Shown: positions 25,716-38,371, counted from the stretch's first letter. The stretch is 64,000 bases of DNA from Carallia brachiata (GCA_021464245.1 JADCRB010000043.1:3776794-3840793); one strand, 5' to 3'. Made by a program: numbers and translations. Notes: generated by a model not told the origin, from the letters alone.

Positions 25716-27215
25716 ATATATATATATTGCCATAAAAAAGATCAATTAAGAATATTTCAATCATCGGATTTGTGAGCTGGTACTAGAGTAATTTCCGTTT
25801 TGGTACCTCATTCAACCACCTAGAGACAAAACCAGAAAAATATTTTAGGGGAGGCAAGTTTATATGTTCAAATGTAATAATATTTATAAAATTATTTATT
25901 TAAAATAATCAATATTATAATTCTTTTGTAAGAGATTTTAAATAATTTTTTATTTTCTACACTATATGAAATTTTTTTTATATAGATAATAATATAGTCA
26001 TTTAGTTTTCTATCATGTGACAACACAATCAATTTTTTATATAATATTCATAGTTTAAAAGTTATTTTGACTATTAAAATGTATTATTAAATTTAATTTA
26101 ATAAGTAAGTATACTTTTAAAAATATAATATGCTTTTGTCTACTCTTTTGCTTATAAATAATTTTTATTGTTAGTAATGAATTCTATTAAAAGATAAGGA
26201 TATTTAAAAAATAAAAAATGATATTAATAACAATCTTTTGCAATATATAAAAAAAATATTATGTATATTAAATAAAGAAATGATATTAAAAAAAGTTTAA
26301 AGTGCAAACGTTTAAAATAAAAAAAAATGAAAAAAGAGAGTGGGGGAGAGAGAGAGAGAGAGAGAGAGCTTTGGTAAAAAGATTTAAAAGAGAGAACGAA
26401 AACTGTGCATATTATTTATAATCATTGCGCTACTTCCTTAAATTGCTCAAATGTCAGTTTGGGAACGAAACGAGAAATTAAATGCCTATCATTTGTTTGA
26501 ATTGAGAGTTTTTTTTATGAGAAAAAAGTTAATGAGAAAAAATTATAAAAATAAAAAAAAATAAAATTTTATATTTGAGTTATATAAGAAAATTATAAAA
26601 AAAATAAAATTACAAAAAATTTTTGTACAAACAATTAAATAATGAGTTAAAATTAAAAAAATAAATTGAAGTTATCTTGATCATTTTACTTTTATATTTT
26701 TTGTTTTTTATTTTTTCCTTAGGCTAACTAGTAAAAAGACATCGCACACACACAAATTCTTATGTTTTTCTCACACTTGGCCAAACGGTGGAAAGTGTAT
26801 AGGGACTTGAAATTTTCTTTTCAATTCGTTTTTAATTGCAAAGACAAACAGAAGGTTAAAAAATGACAGGGCCAAGTCTCGAACCCATGGCGTATTTAGC
26901 GGGGACAAGACCTCTATCAGTAAAATAAATATAAAATTACAAATCAAGGGGGCAATTACTGTCCCTTGGCCTCACGCGGCTTTGTCTATGCAACCACCTT
27001 TAAAGGATCATATTTTATCATTTCAGAGTTGAGTGAAGTTTCATCGTTAAAGATTGTAATAATTATTAAATTTGAAATTTATATTACATTACTTACATTT
27101 GGCCAATTCTGCCGTAAAGGGCAACCTAATACATTAATTAGAGAAAGAGTGATTGTAGAGACTCAAACCCATATTTTTAAAATAGAAACAAATTGATTTG
27201 TTATTAAACTAGTGA
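25716..27215. other. About 1.5 kb insertion in unit B, unclassified
   Basis: Unit A runs straight from TTATTATTAGTGTTCAT (16106) into TTACATTTTATTCAGTCTAC (16122). In unit B the two halves lie about 1.5 kb apart (25704 and 27226). Candidate target duplication: ATTAGTGTT on the left and ATTAGTATT on the right. The insert is AT-rich, contains a GA run (26345-26368), a few in-frame stretches without recognisable domains, and no clear inverted ends. Confidence 0.55.
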
Positions 27216-27439
27216 TTAGTATTATTTACATTTTACTCCGTCTACTCACACATTCGCTAACTATACACTGTTCTGATTTTATGCATGCCAATACAGAGTA
27301 TAGAATGTTCAGATTTCGATCCAACGGTTGTCAAGTATGTTGGCGTCTACACCAGTGGTATGCATAGTATCAATTATTATTACTAAATTAATAACCGTTG
27401 CAACAGCAACGAAGTTAAAATAAAATCTCCACTATAATT

Positions 27440-27625
27440 AAGTGCAAGAAATTGCGGTGGGACAGACATCCCTGCAACGACAACGCCACAATCCGATGGT
27501 GCCACCGATGCCCGCCTGCGCCACCTTTGTTAAATAAAATGGCCGCGTCTTTTTCTTCTGCTTCCATTCCTTATTTCCTCTTCTCTCCGACCAAACTTCT
27601 TAAAAGACCCAAATCACTTGTCGAC
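27440..27625 (+). promoter_or_regulatory. Proximal promoter/leader of the copy-B RLK7-like gene
   Basis: The last ~190 bases before the ATG are well conserved among all three copies (16520-16729, 27440-27625, 42730-42917), better than the DNA further out. They contain a TTAAATAAAAT motif about 95 bases before the start (27530-27540; 42819-42829 in C), which could serve as the TATA element, followed by a pyrimidine-rich leader. Role inferred from position and conservation only. Confidence 0.4.
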
Positions 27626-30600
27626 ATGTCGACGGCGAGACGCCTCCTCCTTTACTTGTTTGCTTTCTATTCCCTCTCTCTCTTTTCTGCTGTCAAACCG
27701 ACGAGCTTCAACTACTACTGAAAATCAAATCCGTGCTTCAAAAGTCAAACGCCAATGTGTTCAATTCATGGGATTCCAATAATTCCGTTTGTAATTTCAT
27801 AGGAATTACCTGTAATTCGGGGAATTCCGTGACGGAAATCGACCTGTCCAAACAGAATCTAACCGGAGATCTTCCTCTTGATTCCGTATGCCAGCTTCAG
27901 TTCCTGGAGAAGCTTTCACTGGGCTTCAATTCCTTTGTCGGCTGGGTCACGGAAGACTTGAACAAGTGCACCCAGTTGCTTTACCTGGACCTTGGAAACA
28001 ATTTTTCACCGGACCCTTTCCGGATATATCGTCTCTCAGCAAATTACAGCATCTTTACCTGAACCTGAGTGGCTTTTCCGGAGTTTTCCCGTGGAAATCG
28101 CTGGAAAATATGACTAGTCTCGTCACGCTGAGCTTAGGCGACAATCAGTTCGACCCTACTCCGTTTCCAGGCGAGATCCTGAAGCTGAGGAAGCTTAATT
28201 GGCTTTACTTGGCGAATTGCAGCATCGAGGGTACAATTCCGCCGGGCATCGGAGATCTTTCTGAGCTCACAAACCTGGAGCTCTCTGATAATAACTTGTC
28301 CGGCGAGATTCCGTCTGAGATAGGAAAGCTTCAAAGGCTCTGGCAGCTGGAGCTCTAAACAACAACCTTAACGGAACATTACCACCTGTGTTTCGTAACC
28401 TGACGAGGCTGGAAAAGTTCGATGCCTCGAACAATTATCTAGAAGGGGACCTGTCTGAAATGAGGTTCTTGTCCAATGTGGTCAGTCTGCAATTATACGC
28501 GAACTCGTTTACTGGGGAAGTGCCGTCAGAGATTGGGGAGTTTAAAAAACTTGTGAATCTGTCTCTTTACAAGAACCAGCTAACAGGGTCTCTTCCTCCA
28601 CAGCTTGGTTCTTGGGCTAATTTTGATTTCATCGACGTATCGGAGAACAACCTGACCGGTCCTATTCCACCAGACATGTGCAGGCAGAGGACAATGAGGG
28701 GACTTCTCATGCTGCAAAACAATCTCACCGGCGAAATTCCGGCCACTTACGTGAATTGCACAACCTTGAGGAGATTTAGAGTCAGCAAAAACTCGCTTTC
28801 AGGAAAGGTTCCCGCTGGAATCTGGGGATTACCGGAGGTGACGATAATTGATTTGGAGTTCAACCAATTTGAAGGTCCTATAACCCGTGATATTGGAAAC
28901 GCCAAAGGGCTTGGACAGTTGTTCCTCGGAAACAATCGCTTGTCCGGTGAATTACCGGAGAGAGATTTCACGAGCTACTTCATTGGTCAGTTTAAAGTTA
29001 AATGACAATCAGTTTTCAGGCAAGATTCCAGATACTTTTGGGGATCTGAAGCAAGTGGGTAGCCTTCATTTAGAAAACAATATGTTCTCTGGTTCAATAC
29101 CACAGTCACTAGGCTCTTGTGATTCTCTTAGTGACCTAAACATGGCTCATAATTTACTGTCTGGTGAAATTCCAAGCTCTTTGGGATCTTTACCTAATTT
29201 GAATTCCCTGAACCTGTCAGGGAACGAACTTTCAGGTCCAATTCCGGATAGCTTATCGTCTCTGAGACTAAGCCTTCTCGATCTATCACACAATAGCCTA
29301 ACCGGTCTCATACCTCAAACTCTATCGATTGAAGCTTACAACGGTAGCTTTTCTGGGAATCCTGGCCTCTGCAGCGAAACAATTGGCTCCTTTCAGCGAT
29401 GCTTGCCTAAATCCAGGATGTCAAAAGATGTGCGTACACTTATTGTTTGCTTTTCTGTAGGATTAATGATGTTGCTTGTTTCCCTAGGATGCTTCTTGTA
29501 CTCAAAGAAGAGAGAAACGAAGCAAGAACGCTCTTGGAGGGAAGAATCTTGGGACGTGAAGTCATTCCAAGTGTTAAGCTTTAGTGAGGATGAAATCCTC
29601 GATTCAATTAAACAAGAGAATCTGATTGGAACAGGAGGGTCCGGAAATGTGTATAGAGTAGCACTTGCCAATGGTAAAGAACTAGCAGCGAAACATATCT
29701 GGAATACCAATCCCAACAGCCAGAAAAAGAGCTGGAGCACCACACCAATGCTTGGAAAAAGGGATGGAAAATCCAAGGAATTTGATGCAGAGGTTCAGAC
29801 CTTGAGCTCCATAAGGCATATCAATGTGCTCAAACTGTATTGTAGCATTACCAGTGAAGACTCAAGCCTTTTGGTGTATGAGTACATGCCTAACGGAAGT
29901 TTATGGGACCGACTTCATACATCGAAGAAGATGGAGCTTGACTGGGGGACAAGGTACGAAATTGCTGTGGGGGCAGCTAAAGGATTGGAGTATCTGCATC
30001 ATGGGTGCGATAGGCCGATAATTCACAGAGATGTGAAGTCCAGTAACATATTGCTAGATGAGTTCTTGAAGCCTAAAATAGCAGATTTTGGGCTGGCCAA
30101 GATTGTTCAAGCAAATGGTGGCAGGGACTCCACTCATGTGATAGCCGGAACACATGGTTATATAGCTCCTGGTAAGACTACTTTGTTCTTTAGTCCTGCC
30201 ATTGTTTTAATTCCATTTATTGTCTGTTAATGTGATTGTGATTGGTGCAGAATATGGATACACATCCAAGGTGAACGAGAAGAGTGATGTCTATAGCTTC
30301 GGTGTGGTTTTAATGGAGCTGGTAAGTGGAAAGAGGCCGATAGAGCCAGAGTTTGGAGATAACAACGACATAGTTGAGTGGGTTGCAAGCAAATTGAAGA
30401 GTAAAGCAGATGTGTGAGCATAGTGGACTCAGGAATTCCGGAAGTTTTCAAGGAAGATGCTATCAAAGTATTAAGAATTGCAATTCTCTGCACTGCAAGG
30501 CTTCCCAATATTAGGCCTACCATGAGAAGCGTGGTCCAAATGCTGGAAGAAGCCGAGCCGTGCAAATTGGTTGGCATCGTCATTAGCAAAGCGGGTGGTA

Positions 30601-30650
30601 ATCAGAAAAAGGAAAAGAAAGATGTGGAAAAGTTCAGTCAAGACCCCTAA
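27626..30650 (+). pseudogene. RLK7: RLK7-like LRR receptor kinase, full length but frameshifted (copy B)
   Basis: Order of parts: signal peptide, LRR N-cap, roughly 20 leucine-rich repeats, the NPGLC...RC cysteine pair, a membrane span (about 29436-29500) and a kinase. The kinase has GTGGSGNVY, ATP-binding Lys (29691-29693, in AAK rather than AVK), HRDVK (30024) and DFGLAK (30084). An intron (30172-30250, GT-AG) splits the Glu codon of APE; exon 2 ends at the stop 30648-30650. In Arabidopsis RLK7 is a plasma-membrane receptor for PIP-type peptides in immunity and root signalling. Five frame breaks are seen: -1 at about 27697; -1 at about 28002-28006 (T run); -1 at about 28357-28369, reached as TAA 28356; +1 at about 28961; -1 at about 30413, giving TGA 30415-30417. 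As written no functional receptor can be made. Sequencing error could explain some, but not easily all, of these. Confidence 0.88.
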
Positions 30651-33416
30651 AAATTTTCCCAATTAAGTGATTATTATGGCTGGTGTTCTTATAAATCGTT
30701 TAAGGACAAGAACATCCAAATGCTATAGTAGCAAGGTATTCATAATGTCAGTCTGTAACATATTAGAGCTTCTTATATAGCTTGTACTAGATAGCTAGTC
30801 TGCAGTTTTGGTCAGTGCAATCTATGAAATATTAAATAAACATAGCAACGGCCCTCTTTTTCCCTTTTTTTTTTTTTTTCCTATTAGCACAAACTGTAGT
30901 GAAGAAGATGCTATGCTCTATATCCCATAAAACTGACAGTAGGACATTTTTTTTTCTAGAAACACAGCTTGAGCAAGCTAAACCGAGGAATGAACCAAAA
31001 CCACCACCGCTGTAAGAGCTCGCAGTATTGATACTTAAGCTAAGACATCTAGGACATCTAACAACATCGACGAGGCCAAGTAAGTTCCGCTGACTCCAGG
31101 GAGGCAACAGTTTGCTAATTTATAGGTCACAAAATAGATGATTTTTCTTTGAGTAGGGTGGAAGGTAAACCAAGTGGTTCTATGAAAAAGACGCATGATT
31201 CCCTTTAGAATGCAAATGCTATGCAATCCATTTTTTTTTTAATTAGACTATATAATTACATTTAAGTAAAAATAAATAATAAGACAAATATAATTTAATT
31301 TAATAATTTTTAATAATTTATTTATTTATTTATTTTTATTATAAATTCAATCATCTTACAATTCACGTCATTTTATTTTCATTTTCAAGCTGAGCAAAAA
31401 AAAAATAAATTCTGGGGTAGAGTGGGACGGTGGGGGGTGAGTGGCTTAATAAAATTAGGATGTAAGGTTGTCAGTAATCGTAGGTGCAAGAGACACGAAC
31501 AGTATAATCCAAACTTCCAATGTGCTATCTAACTTTGTTTTTGGGCAGTTGTGGTCTTCCTCTTTTTTATATATTTTTTATTATATGATGTATAATGTTC
31601 ATAATGTTTATCCAAAATATCCATATTCAATCAATTCGCGCTGAGCAACAATGTCAAATCTTAGGGTGATGCTAAATTTGATATAATCCGCTCCAATTTT
31701 GGTCGCTGAGATCAGAGATGACGTCAAAGTGCATTATGTGCACGATCGGTCTCCTTAACCGATCAATCGAAGTCCGGTTGACTAATTATGTATCATTTTG
31801 TTTCCTTCGCACAAATACAACCCTTTAAAGCCAAGTTAGCGTTTGTATTTATTGTCACGAGATTTGCAAGCGTGCTATTATTATCATCGAATAAATAAAT
31901 AAAAGGAATTTTTATTTTAATTTTTTAATGAGTGTAATTTACTCATAATCTTATATCAAATAATAAATATAGTATACTTGAATTAAAATTAAAAATAATA
32001 TTTAAATGATATTAAATTATAAATTAATTTTTATTCTAAAAAAAAAATAAATTAATGAGTATCATAAATAAATAGTCAGATAAGTCTTTGACGTGGTTGT
32101 ATGTACGTCAAGGTAACCACAAAAATGAGCATGACAGTTTGGGGAATTCTTACCAGCCAAAATTTAGAAAAAGACTAGCAAGTCACGGCTTGGGACGAAG
32201 ATCACAATCGGTCCATGAGGCATGAAGAGCCGCGTGGCCGATTGGTTATGTATATTTAGTAAAGTTAGTTGTTAGAGTTAGTAGAAGATAAAGATATGTG
32301 GCTTAGAAACTGCAAATCATCTTCGCGAGTCATTTGTAGTAACGTAGCAGGTAACACTTTAACGCAAATGAATCAACACATTCGTTAAGAGTCCAGTAAT
32401 TTTATTTGATAAAAGGAAATAGAAGTCGTTTCATTAGTAAGTCACACTCAAGTCTCATAAGCGAGTCAAGGTAAAAGTAAGTTAAACCTATTTAAAGTTT
32501 AAACTGATGAACATTTCAATTAAAAGGTTGTCTATCTAATTACTAAAAAACTAGTTTCTTGAGATTTTTTAAACGTAAGTCAACTGGTCAGGAGATAAGA
32601 GACAGTGTTGTTTGAATTACAAGTTCACGATCAATTATTGAAAAACTAGTTTATGTGTCATTAAAATAGTTTTGATAGCCTATTTTTTTAAAGTATATCT
32701 CAGATATTTATGTTTATATACTAGAATGAAATTCTTATTTTTAATTTATTGGTTTTATTAAAGTGAACTTTTTCTCATTTTAGTTCTATTTATAACACTA
32801 TAATTTTAATTATTTTTATTATTACTATAAAGTTAGATGATTTGTTCATAAAAATTTGTTAGACTTGGCTCGACTCCACTGCGAGTGGCTGTCACTGAAA
32901 CCCGACCCCATTGAAACTTAGAGGATAGCCTTTAGCACTCGTCCGCCCCAAAATTGGGCTCCTAAACAAACAAAGCCCAGAAAATTTGAAACTTGGAAAC
33001 TTCTTGTTGCCGTTGTGTGTGCATTAGAGATGTTTCAAATATTACAATGGTCTTTTGAGGCCCACCGATTGCTGGAAAGGCTTTCCAAATTCAGAGAGAC
33101 TTGGACTGCTGTGACCCCATTTCTAACGCCAACCGCATTTTAGGTAATTTAGGGCAACCTAATGCTTGTTGCTAAACATTGCTATTGGAAAATTGATTAC
33201 TTCGCTCCGATGTGGGAAGCCATGGTTGCTTGAATGATAGGATTATAAGTCCAAACCAGAACAAATACCAAGGCCCAAATCTGATATATGTACTGCAAAA
33301 CCCACAGGGCAAACACAGAGAGCTACAATGTAGCCCACAGATGTCCTAGGAAGCCCAATAGTTCAATGTCAGGGCCAAGCCCTGTTCGGATGCCTGAATT
33401 CTTTCGGAATATACAT
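30651..33416. other. 3' flank of copy B and intergenic DNA
   Basis: The first ~160 bases include a conserved 3'-UTR-like block with AACATATTAGAGCTTCTTAT (30759-30778) and AATAAA near 30834. Both are shared or similar downstream of copy C (46040). Up to about 32310 the DNA matches the flank of copy C (45940-47450), then the two diverge. No coding sequence is recognised. Confidence 0.6.
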
Positions 33417-33899
33417 TAAAAAAATCCTAAACCTTTAGATTTTTTTTTATTTAAGTTCTAAACCTTTTTGAGATTTTATTTCAGTCCTAAATCTTTTGAT
33501 TTTGCTCCAAATCAGTCCTTCCGTTAGTCAAACCGTTAAAAATTACTGTTCACTAACGGAAATTTTTTTAAAAAAGGTAAAATACACTATTTAAATATTT
33601 TTTTGTTATTAAATACTTGTATTTTACTTTCAAATAGTAACATGTAAGTTGAGATTTTAGATTTTTAATTTCTTATTTAATTTTTTTAAGATTATACAAA
33701 ATATTTCTGTTAACTGGTGAATTGAAATAGTGTATTTTACCTTTTTTAAAAAATTTTCGTTAATGAACAGTAATTTTTAACAGTTTGACTAACGGAAGGA
33801 CTGATTTGGAACAAAATCAAAAGGTTTAGGACTGAAATGAAATCTCAAAAAGGTTTAGGACTTAAATAAAAAAAAATCTAAAGATTTAAAACTTTTTTT
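33417..33899. mobile_element. Foldback MITE with near-perfect arms of about 190 bp
   Basis: Left arm 33417-33600 and right arm about 33715-33899 are very similar inverted repeats. For instance CAGTCCTTCCGTTAGTCAAA (33511-33530) pairs with TTTGACTAACGGAAGGACTG (33783-33802). The centre is about 115 bp. ATACAT occurs on both sides (33411-33416, 33900-33905), a possible target duplication. No protein. The element is absent from the aligned flank of copy C. Confidence 0.75.
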
Positions 33900-34180
33900 A
33901 TACATATCCCGAATTCTTTCACTCCTCCCTTATATATATATAGATATATATAAGGTGGTTTTAATAATCAAGAAGACTAACTTTTCTTAAATTTCGTACT
34001 ATCAAGAAAATATCGCTTTTTTGGATCTTATGCAAAATTCTTTACGAATTTTTCTCTTGCTTTTCTTTATTAATATCCTAAATAATAGAACGAGTTTATA
34101 CCTTTTATTCTCTTTTTCTTCTTCACATGATTTTTTTTAAAATGTTTTACTCAATCCAACAAACCGAAAAATGATAAGAA

Positions 34181-34183
<3 letters not shown>

Positions 34184-34222
<39 letters not shown>
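34184..34222. repeat. (GA)n microsatellite
   Basis: A perfect GA run of about 39 bases in the downstream part of unit B. The equivalent region of unit C (about 50735) has none. Confidence 0.95.
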
Positions 34223-34225
<3 letters not shown>

Positions 34226-37047
34226 GACATAACATACATTAGAAGAAAAAAGTAAACGAGTCAAAGACCTCCTCTAAATAGAAGCGATAGACTATATTTT
34301 TTCATTTCTTTTTTAATATATATAAAAAAAGAGAAGAAAAAAGAGATATAAATTCTATGACCCTTTATGCTAGAAGGTGCCTGAACTCCTAATAACTCTT
34401 TTATGTGAAGGCATATCTGTGCCAAAAACATACTATCTTTTTTAAGTTGAATTATTTCTTATGTGTTCTAACTTGGCATGAACACACATCAAACGATTAA
34501 ACTACGCACACGTGCACAATGAATCAATTTCATCTATATTTAACCTTTCATTATCATTCCCCTAACCACTTATTTCCTAACTCGAGCGCCAGATCGCTTG
34601 GTCTCCTGGTGCCCTTTAATCATTTGACTTGTAAGTGATTCTGAACTTGTTTGTCGACTAGATCAAGGATGGTTGTCTCATATTTATTATGCTCCAGCTC
34701 CTTGAGATCTTGACTATTTACTACTTGCTATTTTGCTAGACAGGGTAAAGTGCTTAGTTACCTTTCGCTAACTATGGCATAGAAATATAACTTCGAAGGA
34801 GAAAAATCCCCCTTCTTACAGCCCACTGTTAGTCCGATTAAGAAAGTTATTTGTGTTGCTTGTTCAGTTCTTTATTTTTCTTTCCATGGGACTACACAGT
34901 TGTTATATTTTTGAACACCCACAAAGGAATATTTCCTATGTTCTTGCATTGAAGCCAAACTCAAGACCTAAAGCCAACGATAAGTTCTGAATAAGGATTG
35001 ATGATGAGTAGGACGTTGGACTCAAGACCTCTAAGAGAACAAATGACTAAAGACTGAGATCACTCGTCGACATTAGTATTCTGATGATCAAATCGGTCAA
35101 AAGACTGATTTAGGAACTAAAATGGAGTGAGCATGTTGTAAAAACACTTATGAATGTGGTGTCCTGTGTTTATGTATAGGCTTAAGGAGTATGATTTTTG
35201 TTAGTGAAAATTTTTTTTGATCCGTAGTAAGACATCTATGATTTTTTTTTTAATATATAGTTAGTGAATTTTAATAGTAACGAGACTGATGAAATGACTA
35301 ACACCTCAAAACCATAAAACGTAAACTCTACAATTGGTTTTGAAACAAAAAATGTGATCAATAATTAAAGTTAATGTTGTCACACCTCTGAAACTCTTTC
35401 GTCTTTGTAGCTGCGCCTTTTGAAAAGATAAACGAGTAAGAGTTTGTGTTGTGCACGTGGTGATTCCAATTAAAAATTTTACTTTAGCCTGCAATAGTAT
35501 TGATACTAAGCTTTTCATAGAAATAAAAAAAATTAGTTTTACTAGTATTATATCCGCTTGGCCCATGCTTATCTTCTACCGTAAGGCCCCATGCTTCTTA
35601 TGCTTTAGGATAAGGCGAAACAAGGAAAAAGGGGGATTTATTCCTCTTATTAAGGATAACAAATGTGCCATATATCTTTCAATTTAAATATTCAATAAAT
35701 GATAAAATTTTCAACAAGGCCCGTGATTGTGCAGAGACATGAGAGATAAAAACTGTGTCGTTTAATGACAAAACTGCAGTTACAACCTTGGAGTTTCTTT
35801 GAGATTAGGACATTGATAATATCATGAGAGAGAGAGAGAGATTGTCTGAAGTTTTATTTCTTTTTTTATTTTTTTATCCAAAAATGAGAAGGTAGAGATA
35901 GTATCTCACAATCCTGTTAGAAAATATTATTCTTATTCTCAAAATAACTTTTAGATTACCTGAATGGTTGCAATATAGTCTAGTATTACAAAAGAGTATA
36001 TTTAATCATACCGAACACTTTGATAATCTTAAAATTTAAGACTTTTGATCTGATAATATTCGACAATTACTATTAAACTATAACTATCGATAATTTTGAT
36101 GTTTTATTTCGACAAAAGTTATAAAAAATTGAGCACTTTTACATAATTTTACTTGTATAATAGTTTATCTCCTAATTTATTTTTCTAAATTTCATTATTA
36201 CATGAATTATATTATTTTAGAATTCTTTAAAATCCCTTAATTTTTTTTTTAATAAAGAATTTCCGTCCAGCTTTTCGCCATCAATTCATCTCCGAATGGA
36301 ATCGGTTGGCACTTTTTGTACTTTTCTCTTGCTTTCGTTTACATTGGCTTTCTTTTTTGATTTGAGGTCGTTAAGTGTTTAATTTAATGGGCTGATTAAT
36401 TTAAACTGATTTGGGTAGGAGTTCACAGAGTAGCAAAAGTCTTCCAGCAAGTATTTAACGTGATTATATTTTCAAAAATTCAAACTCGATACCTCTAATT
36501 AAGCGGTGACGGATTTCTATTATTTATACCAAGGTTTGCTAGTTACATTGACTTTTTTCTAAGGCTGTTTGTGATTGATACTCGATAACGGATTCATTGA
36601 ATTTGCATTTGATTCACAATTCATTTTCGGAAAAAGTTACGGGGTATACAATAATATACAAAGAGTTTAAGCAGAAAAATTTATATAGTTAAATCGTAAA
36701 ATATAAATTAAATTTTAAAAAATAAATTATTAAATTAATTAATTTTTTTTATATTTCCAATTAAATAACTGTGTAACGTTTTTTTTTCTTTTTTTTTACA
36801 TATTTCATTCATATTCTGTCTGCTGGCACTGTCGCAATCCGCCTGTTTTTTCTGCCAAGTGCCAACAATAAAAAGAGCTTCAAATCCAAGAAGCGACACA
36901 CACGCCATTTTCAGATGTCCAATTTTTAGTTGTTTCCGAGAAATTGCAATATTTTTTTTTGGCTGTCCATCAACAAAAACAAAGAAGAAAAAGCAACCTT
37001 TCTTCTATGCGCATTTGTAAAAGAGGGACTTTAAAGTTTATGCTGAT

Positions 37048-38059
37048 TGTAAAGCACTAGCATTTGTCACAAGTCTCTTAGCCGCCCTCTCCCCCTCCGC
37101 CAAAAACAAAAAAAAAACATCCCTTGTGCATGCCTCTCTTTGTTCCGTCCGTTGTTACCACTGTCGGCCAACCACCTGCCCCTCTCATATCTTCTTTTCT
37201 CATCTTTCCTTCGTTCCGTCTCTCCCCCTCTTTCCTTCTCCTCCCTCTACTCCATCACTCCCCATTGATCTCCCCTCTCCCATATGTTGAGTTTTGTTTT
37301 TGTAACTCTTGTAGATTTGCCTCAATAATGGGCATACATGGTGTTTTTACTGTTGGATGCGTTTCGAGCTGTCCACTGCCTCTTTTGCTGCCATCACCTC
37401 CATTGTTGCTGCTATCATCATTGCCGCCGCCTCCATCACTGTCGTCGCCTCCATTGCCGCCACCATCACCACTACCGCTGCCTCCTCCCGCCTTCCTCTC
37501 CTCCATATCCGGGCTTAGAACGCATATCTGTTGCCTCCCCATGACCAGATGTAGCTTCTCTTGCCGTCTACCTCTACATCTGCCATCGCCATCGCTAACG
37601 CCGACGTCTACTTTGTTCTCCGACAGTGCTGGTTGCTGGGATGGATTTTGCTGTTATTTTTTGAGATGGGTGTCGTTTGTTTGTTCTGCTTTATTTTGGG
37701 TAGTATGTAGTGTAGTAGTTGTTTAGGATATTATTGTCAAACGTACTCAGTTAATCTTCATCACGAGTCCGCCAAAGTGTAGCGAGTGTTATTATATGCA
37801 GCTTGATCCAGTTAGATTAGATCTATTTAAGATTTAGATTTAAATAACTTTAATTATAGTCCAATTGGTACTTTTGTTAGAAAGTTTTATCTTAACAAAT
37901 CTTGCGTCATGTTAGTAAATGGTTGTTTTAATCATATTTGTGGTTGGTCATTTGGATCCATTGTACTCTTACTTTATACAAATTCTTTTGATATTTTTAC
38001 ATTAGATCTGTATACAAACTCTTATTATATCAATGCAATGATCTCATTGTTAAAAAAGA
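37048..38059 (+). mobile_element. LINE-like non-autonomous retroposon, copy 2
   Basis: A 1.0 kb insertion absent from units A and B. It is flanked by AAAGTTTATGCTGAT (37033-37047) and AAAGTCCATGCGGAT (38060-38074), which agree at 12 of 15 positions. It ends with a short A-rich tail, as expected for target-primed insertion. It begins with a CT-rich part, continues into a GCC/ATC-rich body and ends with TATACAAACTCTTATTATAT before the tail. That end is shared with 59435-59555. The open frames inside are low-complexity; no reverse transcriptase. Confidence 0.8.
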
Positions 38060-38371
38060 AAAGTCCATGCGGATGACAAAGCCAGCTTTTACCCCAAACA
38101 TTGATAGAAATGAAATTCAATTGCTGCACAACTCCTTGGGAAAAATTCTTGATGGAAAATTCTAAATTGCAACGCAATCAATAAAATATGGTGAAAATAT
38201 AATAATTTTATTAATTTTTAAAAATAAAAAAAAATATTATTAAATTAATTTTATATGGGTTCATAAAATTAGTATGTGTAATCTTGCTCATTTTTCATTT
38301 GGTGCTAAAGAGTCAATTATATGAAAGCGCTATATCATGACTCCTTTTGGAGTTTTTTGACTGACCATTAA

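Larger units (their letters stand above)
16976..35320 (+). repeat. Tandem segment unit B
   Basis: The unit runs from the join inside copy A to the point where sequence equivalent to 10884 (GTGAACTCTACAATT) reappears at 35321. It contains about 10.6 kb of upstream DNA, the copy-B receptor gene (27626-30650) and about 4.7 kb downstream, of which the stretches 30700-32310 and 33960-35320 also follow copy C. Relative to A it keeps about 2.8 kb near 22380-25220; unit C retains part of this (40205-41445). Unit-B-only insertions are 17020-17631 and about 25716-27215. The 23814-24840 portion is very AT-rich, with T-rich then A-rich arms, and is probably another foldback insertion. No other gene is seen. 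Confidence 0.8.

Noticed and set aside
30220..30417. Separate small kinase-like gene
   Set aside because: It is exon 2 of copy B, joined by a GT-AG intron (30172-30250) that splits the APE glutamate codon.
37124..37726. 200-codon Pro/Ser/Leu-rich frame
   Set aside because: It lies within the second retroposon and is a CCT/CCG repeat translation.
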